Source: Brevibacillus thermoruber 423
GTDB lineage: Bacteria > Bacillota > Bacilli > Brevibacillales > Brevibacillaceae
Assembly: GCF_000454065.1 (NCBI RefSeq)
Contig: NZ_KE695649.1
Location: forward strand, 494,624-558,623
Direction of reading: 5' to 3'
Length of the DNA: 64,000 nt
Positions 42,629 through 51,285 of this stretch are shown in pieces. Made by a program: the position numbers and the translations under genes. Position 1 is the stretch's first letter; each line of letters begins with the position of its first letter. The notes beneath the pieces were generated by a model. That model made no database searches. It was not told the origin of the DNA and was given only the letters and a program-made list of their open reading frames with translations.

Positions 42629-45121
42629 CTACTTGGTGAGCTGGCCGCGGGTGACGCCCAACTGGTTGGTCGCTTTCAGCGTCCGCCAGACATGGGTGCC
42701 GCTCACTTCGCCGCGCAGCGCCCGGCGGTAGAGGTCGATCACCTCTTTGACACGCTCCGGCTCTTCCTCCAAAAACTCGACGCGGTAGCTGCCCACGCCC
42801 AACTGGATAAATTCGGCCAGGTACTCCGCTCCCGACTGGTCGATGGCGTTGTATACCGTGTTGCGGCAGCCGGTATCGACGCGGACCGGATGGGAGAATC
42901 CGACGCGGTCGCGCAGCGAGACGCGGTGCGTTTCGCACGGCTGGCCGCAGTTGGTATGGTCCGTTCCGGGGCTGAGAAACGTGCAGTAGACGCAGTGCTC
43001 CGTATGGAACATCGGCAGGTGCTGGTGAATCACCACTTCGATTTTGGACGCGTCCGTCCTGCCGAGCAGGTCCACCATTTGCTGGATGTTCAGATCGTAC
43101 GAGGCGGTCACCCGCTGCAGGCCGCAGTCCAGGAACAGCTCGACGGCCTTGTGGTTGGCCACGTTGAGCGAGAAATCGCCGATCAGCGGAATGTTCAGCT
43201 CGCCGCGGCGGGACATGTAGTAGTACAGCGCGCCCGTGTTGCGGACGAGGATGGCGTCCGGCCTGCTTCTGGCGATCAGCGCCAGCACGCCGTTTTCATC
43301 CGGCATGTGGATGCGCATCGTGGCGATGCCGATGGGTTTGCCGTACCGGTGGGCCAGCTTGACTGCATCCGGATACTGTTTGACAAACTCGAAATCGGCG
43401 TACAGAAAGTCGACGTCCGTCTGGGCGGCCGCCTCCACCTGCGCCAGCGAGCGGCAGAGCGCTGTCAACAGCGGTTTGTCCACCGGCTGCTTGGCAGACA
43501 CATCGGCGTAGACGTCCACGCGCCGCTTTTGGTACACCGGCGGTTTCGTCCGCAGGAAGAGAAGCTGCTCCACCGCTTCCCGCCGCATCCGGTTCAGTTC
43601 GCTCACGGGCAGGATCAGGTCGCCGTCCAGATCCGTCGTCAGGTCCTGCGCGTTCAGATAAAACAGGGTGCCCCCCAGACGGCTCAACTGCTCGTACAGC
43701 AGCTCCGGAGTCAGCGGCCGTTTCAGCGCCGCTTCCAGGGGAATTTCGGACTTGACGGTCACCGCGTGGTCGGCCGTTTTGTCCACCCAGGTGACGGACA
43801 GCTTTTCGCCCAGCCGGCCGACGACGTGCACCGCGAGCGGGAAGGTGCGGTACGGCTTTTCCGTCTCAAACGTTTTGCGCAGCCGTTTGTCCAGCTCGGG
43901 GTCGTTCGTCTTCCAGACGCGGTCGCCGACGTTGACCCGCTGCAGGTTGACGTCGTTTCGCCCCATGACGATTTCGTAGAGGCCCTTCTCGACTTCGCCC
44001 TCCACCTTTTTGCCGCGGGTGAGGATGTCGTAGACGCGCCCACCTTCCTCTTTTTGCGTCGGATCGCCGGCGTCAAAGACGATGCCGTCGCCCCGTTTCA
44101 GGGGAGCGTTCAGCTCCACCAGCACCGCGTGCTTCAGCACCTTTTTCACGGTGCCGAGAAAGACGCCGCGGCTTTTCGGGAAGGTACCGTCCAGAAGCGT
44201 CTTGTTGTTGGTGCCTTTCAAGAACCCGTGCGTAAAGCCGCGGGAAAAGCTCTGCTGCAGCTCGCGGATGTCCTGCTCGCTCGGCGCCGCGTCCTGGCCG
44301 GCGAAGTAGCGGTCGATCGCCGCGCGGTATTTGCTGACCACGTTGGCCACGTACTCCGGCGACTTCAGGCGGCCTTCGATCTTGAAGGAGGTGACGCCCG
44401 CCTCGATCAGCTCCGGCACCAGGTCGATCGCCGCCAGGTCTTTGGGCGACAGCAGGTAGGCGACGTTGCCCATCTCCTTCTGCACCCCGTCCACGATCAG
44501 GTCGTAGGGGAGGCGGCAGGCCTGGGCGCATTCGCCGCGGTTGGCCGAGCGGCCGCCCCACATTTCCGAAGTGAGGCACTGGCCGGAGTAGGAGACGCAC
44601 AGTGCGCCGTGCACGAACACCTCCATCGGCAGCTTGGCCTTTTCGCCGATTACCTTGATTTCCTTCAGCGAGTTTTCACGCCCCAGCACCACCCGCTCCA
44701 GGGCAAGCGGCTTGGTAAACTCCACCGCTTCCGGCGAGGTGATCGTCATCTGGGTCGAGCCGTGAATGGGAAAGTCGGGGGAAATTTCGCGGATCAGCTT
44801 GACGAGGCCGAGGTCCTGCACGATGACCGCATCCACCCCGGCGTCGATACAGGCTTCGATCAGCTCCTGCGCTTCCTTCAATTCATTTTCAAAGACGAGG
44901 ATATTAAAGGTAAGAAACCCTTTGACTCCGTACATGTGCAAAAATGACATGATGTCCGGCAGTTCGGACATCTGGAAGTTTTCGGCGCGGGCCCGGGCGT
45001 TGAATTTTTCCACGCCGAAGTAGACGGCGTTTGCCCCGTTGGCGACGGCCGCGCGCAGACACTCCCAGTTGCCGGCGGGAGCCAGAAGCTCAATATCTTC
45101 ACGCTTGATACCGTTTCGCAT
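42629..45121 (-). CDS. U32 peptidase-family protein with DUF3656 region (RlhA/TrhP-like)
   Basis: 830 residues. The N-terminal U32 barrel begins ELLAPAGNWECLRAAVANGANAVYFG; the family signature segment has the cysteines of HGALCVSYSGQCLTSEMW and RGECAQACRLPYDL. A DUF3656-type central part follows, then a second U32-like half with HQHLPMFHTEHCVYCTFL and CGQPCETHRV, another Cys cluster that could hold iron-sulfur. E. coli relatives RlhA and TrhP hydroxylate 23S rRNA and tRNA rather than cutting peptides, so an RNA-modification role is likely (inference). Start ATG 45121; GGAGG is rather far (13 bases). Confidence 0.88.
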   Translation of the reverse strand: MRNGIKREDIELLAPAGNWECLRAAVANGANAVYFGVEKFNARARAENFQMSELPDIMSFLHMYGVKGFLTFNILVFENELKEAQELIEACIDAGVDAVIVQDLGLVKLIREISPDFPIHGSTQMTITSPEAVEFTKPLALERVVLGRENSLKEIKVIGEKAKLPMEVFVHGALCVSYSGQCLTSEMWGGRSANRGECAQACRLPYDLIVDGVQKEMGNVAYLLSPKDLAAIDLVPELIEAGVTSFKIEGRLKSPEYVANVVSKYRAAIDRYFAGQDAAPSEQDIRELQQSFSRGFTHGFLKGTNNKTLLDGTFPKSRGVFLGTVKKVLKHAVLVELNAPLKRGDGIVFDAGDPTQKEEGGRVYDILTRGKKVEGEVEKGLYEIVMGRNDVNLQRVNVGDRVWKTNDPELDKRLRKTFETEKPYRTFPLAVHVVGRLGEKLSVTWVDKTADHAVTVKSEIPLEAALKRPLTPELLYEQLSRLGGTLFYLNAQDLTTDLDGDLILPVSELNRMRREAVEQLLFLRTKPPVYQKRRVDVYADVSAKQPVDKPLLTALCRSLAQVEAAAQTDVDFLYADFEFVKQYPDAVKLAHRYGKPIGIATMRIHMPDENGVLALIARSRPDAILVRNTGALYYYMSRRGELNIPLIGDFSLNVANHKAVELFLDCGLQRVTASYDLNIQQMVDLLGRTDASKIEVVIHQHLPMFHTEHCVYCTFLSPGTDHTNCGQPCETHRVSLRDRVGFSHPVRVDTGCRNTVYNAIDQSGAEYLAEFIQLGVGSYRVEFLEEEPERVKEVIDLYRRALRGEVSGTHVWRTLKATNQLGVTRGQLTK

Positions 45122-45279
45122 GTGTATGTGAATACCTCCAACGTGTTGAACAGCTCTTCTCCATCATCATAGGGAAATGTCACTGTCTCCGCAAGGAAAA
45201 CATCGGCCGCAGGCGGGCAGGCAATTCTTCCAGCGATCAGTGCATCCAAAACGTCAGAAGGGCCGGTCACATGATGAAC

Positions 45280-45870
45280 TCATGCGTCCAGCCCTTCAAA
45301 CACGATGGAGACCTTTTCCTCCATGATTTCCTCCAAGGCCCAGGCTCCTTCGCTGCGCACCCAGTCGTACAGGGCGTTGTAATAGATGTTTTCCAGCATG
45401 TTGGCAGCGACGAGCGGATTGAACTTCGCCTTCAGCCGCCCTTTTTCCTGCGCTTCTTCGATCAGGTCTGCAAACAGCTGCCGCAGCTCGTAGTAGACGT
45501 TCTTTTCGTTTTCCAGGATCTTGCGGTGCTTCATCGAGGACTCGATCAGCACCTTGATGAAATCGTAATTCTGGATGTTGACCTCGTTCATGATTTTATA
45601 GATCCGCAAGACCTTCTGCTTGCAACTGTCTCCGTAGTCCCACTCTTCCCGCCGTTCCTCGATTTCCTGCAGCCGCTCGTATCCCCAGTTGGCGAGAATC
45701 GCTTCCTTTGACGTGAAGTGAAGAAAGATGGTGCCGCGGGCGACGTCCGCTTCTTCGGAAATCATGTCAATCGTCGTGTTTTCAAAGCCGTACTGCTTGA
45801 ACAGCTTGATCGCGGCGTTGAAAATCTTGTCGCGCGTTTCCCGCTTTTTTCGCTCCCTGCGTGTCGTCAA
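45280..45870 (-). CDS. TetR-family transcriptional regulator
   Basis: 196 residues. N-terminal HTH: RDKIFNAAIKLFKQYGFENTTIDMISEEADVARGTIFLHFTSKEAILA, then a helical ligand domain. TTG 45870 is the start, with GGAGGTG seven bases away. The regulated gene is not evident; the nearest divergent gene is the ArgA-like GNAT. An ACAATTGT palindrome lies just upstream of its -10, possibly its own operator. Ligand unknown. Confidence 0.9.
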   Translation of the reverse strand: MTTRRERKKRETRDKIFNAAIKLFKQYGFENTTIDMISEEADVARGTIFLHFTSKEAILANWGYERLQEIEERREEWDYGDSCKQKVLRIYKIMNEVNIQNYDFIKVLIESSMKHRKILENEKNVYYELRQLFADLIEEAQEKGRLKAKFNPLVAANMLENIYYNALYDWVRSEGAWALEEIMEEKVSIVFEGLDA

Positions 45871-45898
45871 AGGGAAACACCTCCGTTCTGTTACAGTG

Positions 45899-45907
45899 AT
45901 TATAGCA
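45899..45907 (-). promoter_or_regulatory. Extended -10 promoter of the TetR gene
   Basis: Minus strand TGC-TATAAT (45907-45899), 29 bp before the TTG start, next to the ACAATTGT palindrome. Confidence 0.6.
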
Positions 45908-45978
45908 CAATTGTTCCATTCAAAAGAAATGCGTTTGTCCGTCCAAGCCGGCCTGACGGAAAAAAGGATAGACTTCTC

Positions 45979-46007
45979 TTTCGACTGGATGTATATTTAT
46001 ATATTAT
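45979..46007 (+). promoter_or_regulatory. Promoter of the ArgA-like GNAT gene
   Basis: TTTCGA (45979-45984), 17-bp spacer, TATTAT (46002-46007). Confidence 0.5.
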
Positions 46008-46025
46008 CATGAATAATTATTATTT
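46008..46025 (+). promoter_or_regulatory. Candidate ARG box (ArgR/AhrC operator)
   Basis: CATGAATAATTATTATTT fits the 18-bp ARG box (WNTGAATWWWWATTCANW) except for two bases in the right half. It covers the predicted transcription start, suitable for arginine-dependent repression. Confidence 0.55.
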
Positions 46026-46064
46026 AGACCGAGGCTTTGAGGAGATGGAGTGGGGGAGTGTAGA

Positions 46065-46544
46065 ATGAGTGTCACAAAGACGTTGACCGTGCGCCAGGCA
46101 ACCATGAGGGACGTCGACCAGATGCTTGACATTATTAATCAATATGCACAGCAGGGGCTGATGCTGCCGCGGACCAAACTCTCCGTCTGCGAACACCTGC
46201 AGTCGTTCATCGTCGCCCACGACGGGGAAAGCGTCATTGGAGTGGCCGGCCTGCATATTCTCTGGGAGGATTTGGCGGAAATCCGTTCGCTCGCCATCGC
46301 CGAGAAAGCCAAAGGCATGGGCGTCGGCAAGCAGTTGGTGCTGCATCTCGTGGAGCAGTGCCGCCTGCTGGGAATCAACCGGGTGCTGGCGCTCACCTAC
46401 CAAAAGGCGTTCTTTGAAAAGTGCGGATTCCGCGTGGTGGCCAAGGAGACGCTGCCGCAAAAGGTATGGAAGGACTGTATCAACTGCTCCAAGCTGCCGA
46501 TGTGCGACGAGATCGCGATGATCGCGGAGACGGCGACGGCGTAG
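46065..46544 (+). CDS. Short N-acetylglutamate synthase-type GNAT (ArgA family)
   Basis: 159 residues. GNAT core with IINQYAQQGLMLPRT, LHILWEDLAEIRSLAIAEKAKGMGVGKQLV (acetyl-CoA motif) and ALTYQKAFFEKCGFRVV, and the Cys tail KVWKDCINCSKLPMCDE diagnostic of the stand-alone ArgA-type acetyltransferases of Bacillota. Predicted to acetylate glutamate as the first step of arginine synthesis. ATG 46065 has GGGGGAG six bases upstream. The ARG-box-like site in front supports the assignment. Confidence 0.85.
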   Translation: MSVTKTLTVRQATMRDVDQMLDIINQYAQQGLMLPRTKLSVCEHLQSFIVAHDGESVIGVAGLHILWEDLAEIRSLAIAEKAKGMGVGKQLVLHLVEQCRLLGINRVLALTYQKAFFEKCGFRVVAKETLPQKVWKDCINCSKLPMCDEIAMIAETATA

Positions 46545-46570
46545 GCGGGCACCGCCCCCCGACCGGCAGG

Positions 46571-46631
46571 AAAAGACGCGTGTGTGCGGCAGACTGTATC
46601 GGCCGTCGTGCGGGCGCGTCTTTTTTTTTTT
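46571..46631 (+). terminator. Terminator of the ArgA-like gene
   Basis: AAGACGCG (about 46573-46580) with CGCGTCTT (46615-46622) closing a long loop, followed by eleven Ts. Confidence 0.8.
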
Positions 46632-46752
46632 GCCATTTTTTCTGACACGAGCGGACAAAACTGGATATTTTTTGCTAGGTCTATGGTAATATATTTGTAC
46701 CATTCATAGAATTTTGAAAAAAGAAACAGGTCGTTGCAAGGGGGCTCATGTT

Positions 46753-48837
46753 ATGAAACTGGGGGCGCGGGTATTGATCGCTCTGCTGCTGACCGGCATT
46801 GTGCCGCTGACGGCGGCGGGGGTGTTTGCCTACACGGAGACCAAGCGGGAACTGCTGGAGGGCAGCGCGGCGACGCTGGAGGCACTCCGCAATAGCAACA
46901 AGGAGCAGGTGGAAAACTACTTCCGCGAACGATCCAAAAACCTGGAGACGCTGGCGGCGTCCGGTTCGGTGGCGCAGTCGCTGGCGGCCTTCGATGGCGT
47001 GTGGAAGCTGGGAAGGGAGGCTCCCGCCTACCAGGAGGCGGAGCAGACGTGGGGCAAGGAACTGAAGATGGAGGTGTCTCGTTACGGATTTTTCAACGCG
47101 TACCTGCTCAACGAGAACGGCGACGTGGTGTACCAGACGAAGCCGCAGGCCGACTTCGGCACCAACCTGTACAGCGGCCCGTACAGCGGCACCCCTCTGG
47201 GCCAGACCGTAAAACAAGCGGCCAAGGGACTCAGTCTGGAACTGTCGGACGTCAGCCGTTACGAACCGTCCGGCGGCGTGCCCGCCGTCTTCATGGCCGC
47301 GCCGATCTTTGATCACGGGACGGTGATTGGACAGCTCGCGGCGGAGGTCTCCCTGGAGTACATCTCCCGCCAGTTGAACCGGCGCGAGGGGTTGGGTGAC
47401 ACGGGCAAAATCTACCTGATCGGGGCGGACAAGCTGATGCGCACCGAATTGGGGAACGGGCAGGAGACGATGCTTAGGCAGAAAGTGGAGACGCCGATTG
47501 CCGAACAGGCACTGTCTTCCGGCAGTACCGCGGGCACGGCCCAGGCCGTCGACTATCGCGGGGAGGAGGTGCTGGTCGCCTACGACCGGGTGCAGGTGGG
47601 CAAGCTCAACTGGGCCATCCTGGCGGAGATGGACATGACGGAGATCATGGCCGGGCCCAATCAGATTCGGAACGCCATTGTGGCGTTTAACGGCATTGTG
47701 CTTGTGCTGGTGGTGGCCATCGCCTGGGGGGCCGCTGCCGGTCTGCGCCGCTCGTTCGCCGGCATGCTGTCCATCGCCGGGCAGATCGGCCGGGGGGATT
47801 TTACCGCTCCCTTTCCCGCGAAGCTCCTGAAGCGCTCGGACGAACTGGGGGAGCTGGCCCGTTCCCTGCTCGCCATGCGGGAACAGCTTCATGACATTTT
47901 GCGGCAGGTGCGGCAGGCGGCTGCTTCGGTGACGGAATCTGTCCGCGAGATTCACGGCAATACCGCGGAAATCGCCTCCTCCAGCGAGCAGATCACCCGG
48001 GTCGTGGAGGACGTGTCGACGTCGGCTGACAGGCAGGTGGACAAAATGGGGCACACGCTGCATTTGGCGGAGGCGCTGACCGCGAGCGTCAACAGCGTGA
48101 CCAGCCACGTGGAGCAGGTTACGCTTTCGTCGCGCGAGATGAAGGGCGACGCCGAAGCGGGGCGGCAGGCGGTGGAAGCGGTCATCGCCAGCATGGAGGA
48201 GATCGACCGGGCGGTGACGGCCACCACGCAGACGGTACACCGGCTGGAGCAGCGATCGCGTGACATCTCGCAGATTATCGCCGTGATCACGGAGATCGCC
48301 CGGCAGACCAACCTGCTCGCGCTCAACGCGGGCATCGAGGCGGCACGCGCCGGCGAACACGGCAAGGGGTTTGCTGTCGTGGCGGGGGAAGTACGCAAGC
48401 TGGCCGAAGGGACGAACGCGGCGGCGCAGCAGATCGTGGCGATGATCAGCGAGATCCAGAGAAGTACGGCCGCCATCGTGGAGCAGATGGACGACGGCAC
48501 CCGCACCGTGGCGGAAGGCAGGCGGACCGCCGGACAGTCGGACGAGATGTTTCGCCGGATTGAACAAAATATCCGCCGCGTCTCCGCGGAAATGGAAGGC
48601 GTCAGCCAGGCGTTTGCCCGGATGGCTCCGGACGCGCAGCAGGTGGTGGCGGTCGCCCAGGAAGTGTCGGCCGCTTCCCGGGAGGCGGCCGCCGGGGTGC
48701 AGGGCATCTCCGCCGCCGTCGAGGAGCAGAACGCGGCGATGGAGCTGATCGTGGCTTCCGCGGACCAACTGGCCGTGCTGGCGGAGCGGCTGAGCAGCTC
48801 GCTGACGGCGTTCCGTCTGGACGACATAAAAGAATAG
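46753..48837 (+). CDS. Methyl-accepting chemotaxis protein
   Basis: 694 residues. First membrane helix (about 6-28), an extracellular dCache-like sensor region of about 280 residues ([45 protein letters not shown]), second helix (about 312-332), HAMP, and the cytoplasmic signalling coiled coil with hairpin tip [20 protein letters not shown] (about 515; most receptors have [11 protein letters not shown]). Senses an unknown ligand and controls CheA. No C-terminal CheR-tethering pentapeptide. ATG 46753 with AAGGGGG upstream. Confidence 0.93.
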   Translation: MKLGARVLIALLLTGIVPLTAAGVFAYTETKRELLEGSAATLEALRNSNKEQVENYFRERSKNLETLAASGSVAQSLAAFDGVWKLGREAPAYQEAEQTWGKELKMEVSRYGFFNAYLLNENGDVVYQTKPQADFGTNLYSGPYSGTPLGQTVKQAAKGLSLELSDVSRYEPSGGVPAVFMAAPIFDHGTVIGQLAAEVSLEYISRQLNRREGLGDTGKIYLIGADKLMRTELGNGQETMLRQKVETPIAEQALSSGSTAGTAQAVDYRGEEVLVAYDRVQVGKLNWAILAEMDMTEIMAGPNQIRNAIVAFNGIVLVLVVAIAWGAAAGLRRSFAGMLSIAGQIGRGDFTAPFPAKLLKRSDELGELARSLLAMREQLHDILRQVRQAAASVTESVREIHGNTAEIASSSEQITRVVEDVSTSADRQVDKMGHTLHLAEALTASVNSVTSHVEQVTLSSREMKGDAEAGRQAVEAVIASMEEIDRAVTATTQTVHRLEQRSRDISQIIAVITEIARQTNLLALNAGIEAARAGEHGKGFAVVAGEVRKLAEGTNAAAQQIVAMISEIQRSTAAIVEQMDDGTRTVAEGRRTAGQSDEMFRRIEQNIRRVSAEMEGVSQAFARMAPDAQQVVAVAQEVSAASREAAAGVQGISAAVEEQNAAMELIVASADQLAVLAERLSSSLTAFRLDDIKE

Positions 48838-48857
48838 CGGGAACGGCCGCAACGGTT

Positions 48858-48886
48858 GGCGAAGGGACGGACCCGGTTCCTTCGCC
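48858..48886 (+). repeat. Hairpin after the chemoreceptor gene
   Basis: GGCGAAGG (48858-48865)/CCTTCGCC (48879-48886), weak T content after it. It precedes the stronger terminator at 48919. Confidence 0.5.
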
Positions 48887-48918
48887 GCTTTCCCAAAAAT
48901 CGCGCCGTGCCTGGATGG

Positions 48919-48949
48919 AGAGACCCGAGATGCGGTCTCTTTTCTCTTT
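48919..48949 (+). terminator. Terminator upstream of relQ
   Basis: AGAGACC (48919-48925)/GGTCTCT (48934-48940), followed by TTTCTCTTT. Confidence 0.75.
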
Positions 48950-49018
48950 ATGGGAGGATATCTCCCCCAAAATGTTGAATCATAAGGACGATGGAGTTTC
49001 GGGCCGGAGGGAACTAGC

Positions 49019-49759
49019 GTGCACAAACTAGATTGGGAACTATATCTGCTACCGTTCGAACAAGCCGTGGAAGAAATCAAGGTCAAGCTGAAAAACATCC
49101 GCAACGAGCTGCGCAAGCGCAAGGAACACTCCCCCATCGAGTTCGTCACGGGACGGGTCAAGTCCATCCCGAGCATTTACAACAAGGCGAACCGCCTGCA
49201 GTTTCCCATCGACGAGAACATCTGCTGGGAGCTCAGGGACATTGCGGGGATCCGGATCATCTGCCAGTTTATCGATGACATTCCGGCCGTCGTGGAAATG
49301 ATACGACAGCGAAGCGACATGCGCATCTACCTGGAGAAAGATTACGTCTCCAAACCGAAGGAAAGCGGGTACAGAGGGTATCACCTGGCTGTGGAATATC
49401 CGTTGATGACGGCGCGCGGACAGGTCACCATTCCGGTGGAAATCCAGATCCGTACGCTGGGCATGAACTTTTGGGCGACCATCGAGCACTCTCTCAACTA
49501 CAAATACGAGGGGCTCATCCCGTCCGCCATCCGGCAGCGCCTGATCGAGGCGGCCAAAGCGTCCTACAAGCTGGACAGCGAAATGAACAACATCCGCGAA
49601 GAGATCAAGGAGGCGCAGGTGGAGTTCACCGCGCAGGAGGTGCCGATGGAGTCGCTCATTTCGCTGGTGGAGCTGGATTTGGATCTGGACGCGGCACAGG
49701 CGGCAGAAGACGACAGTACGACGACAGAAGGGACGAAAACGAAGGATGACGAGCGTTAA
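49019..49759 (+). CDS. relQ: Small alarmone synthetase (RelQ/YjbM type)
   Basis: 246 residues. Synthetase-only RelA/SpoT domain: EHSPIEFVTGRVKSIPSIYNKA, LRDIAGIRIICQF, KESGYRGYHLAVEYP and EIQIRTLGMNFWATIEHSLNYKYEG (Glu-x-Gln catalytic pattern). The whole follows B. subtilis YjbM/SasB, but a Glu/Asp/Thr-rich C-terminal extension of about 30 residues is added. Makes (p)ppGpp from GDP/GTP and ATP without a hydrolase domain. GTG 49019 with GGAGGGA. Overlaps pepV by 14 bp. Confidence 0.93.
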   Translation: MHKLDWELYLLPFEQAVEEIKVKLKNIRNELRKRKEHSPIEFVTGRVKSIPSIYNKANRLQFPIDENICWELRDIAGIRIICQFIDDIPAVVEMIRQRSDMRIYLEKDYVSKPKESGYRGYHLAVEYPLMTARGQVTIPVEIQIRTLGMNFWATIEHSLNYKYEGLIPSAIRQRLIEAAKASYKLDSEMNNIREEIKEAQVEFTAQEVPMESLISLVELDLDLDAAQAAEDDSTTTEGTKTKDDER

Positions 49760-51182
49760 TTGGCTGGAAGAGACGGAAAAGCGGAAAGACGAACTGCTTG
49801 CCGCCGTGCGGGAATTTCTGCAAATCAAAAGCGTGCTCGATCCGGCGACCGCCCGGGACGGCGCGCCGTTCGGCGAAGGCATCCGCCGGGCGCTTGACTA
49901 CGCGCTCAAGGTGTGCGCCGACGCCGGCATGACGGTCAAGGATGTCGGGGGATACGCCGCCCATGCCGAGTTTGGCGAGGGCGAGGAACTGATCGGCATC
50001 CTCAGTCACGTCGACGTGGTGCCGGAAGGGGACGGCTGGAGCTCGCCGCCCTATGCGGCCGAAATCGTGGACGGCAAGATCGTGGCCCGCGGCGCGATCG
50101 ACGACAAGGGGCCGGCCATGGCCGCCATCTTTGCCGCCAAAATCGTCAAGGAACTGGGGCTGCCGCTGTCCAAACGGGTGCGGCTCATCTTCGGCACGGA
50201 CGAGGAGTCCAACTGGCAGTGTGTGAAAACCTATTTCCAAACGGAAGAAATGCCGACGATGGGCTTTACGCCGGACGCCGACTTTCCGCTGATCTACGCG
50301 GAAAAAGGGCTGACCGACCTGACGCTGACGCAGACTGCGGACGCGTATGCGGCGCAGCAGCGTCCGCCCGCTGCCCGGCCGGACGCCAAACTGCTGGCGC
50401 TGTCGGCCGGCCTTCGCATGAACATGGTGCCGGACAAGGCGGAGGCGACGCTGGAGCCGCTCGCCATGACGGGCGAGGAACTGGCGGAGCGCTATCGCGC
50501 GTACCTGCGGGATACCGGTCTGAGCGGAGAGGCGGACGTGCGCGGCGGTCAGGTGCTATTGCGCATGGAGGGCGTTTCCGTTCACGCCATGGATCCGAGC
50601 AAGGGGGTAAACGCGGGCACGGAACTGCTTCACTTTTTGGCCGGCCTGACACTGGACGAACGGGGCAGGCAGTTCGCCCGTTTTACGGATCGCTATCTCC
50701 ATCGGCAGCACTACGGGGAAGCGATCGGCATTGCCCACGACGACGAGGAGATGGGACCGCTCACCCTCAACACCGGCGTGATCCGCTACGAAGCGGACGG
50801 GGATGCCGTGTTTGGCGTCAATATCCGCTATCCGCATTCCCAGCCGTTTGAACGGTGGAGGGCGATTCTGGAGGAGCGGCTGGCGGAAGCGGCTTTTTCG
50901 CTGGAGGTGGTGGAGCACCTGAAGCCTCATCGGGTTGACCCGCAGCATCCGCTGGTCACCACGCTGCAGCGGGTGTACACGGAGCAGACCGGGCAGGAGG
51001 CCGAGATCATCGCCATCGGCGGGGCTACGTACGGCCGTTCGCTGGAGGTAGGGGTGGCGTTCGGGCCGCTGTTCCCGGGCCGGCCGGACAGCGCCCACCA
51101 GCGGGACGAGCACATTCGGGTGGACGATCTGATCAAGGCGACGGCGATCTACGCCCAGGCCATTTACGAACTGGCGAAATGA
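49746..51182 (+). CDS. pepV: M20 dipeptidase PepV
   Basis: 478 residues, with the PepV layout: a catalytic domain with LSHVDVVPEGDGWSSPPY (metal His), ARGAIDDKGPAMAAI (bridging Asp), FGTDEESNWQCVKTYF (catalytic Glu), a lid domain, and GGATYGRSLEVGVAFGPLFPG with the closing metal His in DSAHQRDEHIRVDDL. Zinc aminopeptidase of dipeptides, mainly beta-Ala and hydrophobic N-termini. Translationally coupled to relQ, an arrangement worth noting for stringent control of nitrogen recycling. Confidence 0.93.
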   Translation: MTSVNWLEETEKRKDELLAAVREFLQIKSVLDPATARDGAPFGEGIRRALDYALKVCADAGMTVKDVGGYAAHAEFGEGEELIGILSHVDVVPEGDGWSSPPYAAEIVDGKIVARGAIDDKGPAMAAIFAAKIVKELGLPLSKRVRLIFGTDEESNWQCVKTYFQTEEMPTMGFTPDADFPLIYAEKGLTDLTLTQTADAYAAQQRPPAARPDAKLLALSAGLRMNMVPDKAEATLEPLAMTGEELAERYRAYLRDTGLSGEADVRGGQVLLRMEGVSVHAMDPSKGVNAGTELLHFLAGLTLDERGRQFARFTDRYLHRQHYGEAIGIAHDDEEMGPLTLNTGVIRYEADGDAVFGVNIRYPHSQPFERWRAILEERLAEAAFSLEVVEHLKPHRVDPQHPLVTTLQRVYTEQTGQEAEIIAIGGATYGRSLEVGVAFGPLFPGRPDSAHQRDEHIRVDDLIKATAIYAQAIYELAK

Positions 51183-51187
51183 TTACG

Positions 51188-51239
51188 CAGGCGGCACGTT
51201 GCGGAAATTCCGCAGCCGGCCGCCTTTTGTTGTTTTTTT
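51188..51239 (+). terminator. Terminator of relQ-pepV
   Basis: GGCGG/CCGCC arms around an inner TGCGGAA/TTCCGCA stem, followed by TTTTGTTGTTTTTTT. Confidence 0.7.
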
Positions 51240-51285
51240 GGCAAGACTGTCATACTATTAAAGGATGTGAAAGGAAGTGATCACC

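Noticed and set aside
42593-44947. 784-residue plus-strand open frame opposite the U32 gene
   Set aside because: Antisense composition (Arg/His/Val/Gln-rich), no motif, and the opposite strand has a convincing U32 protein with Cys clusters.
46681-49176. 831-residue minus-strand frame across the chemoreceptor
   Set aside because: Shadow of the MCP codons; the plus strand shows HAMP and signalling-domain motifs.
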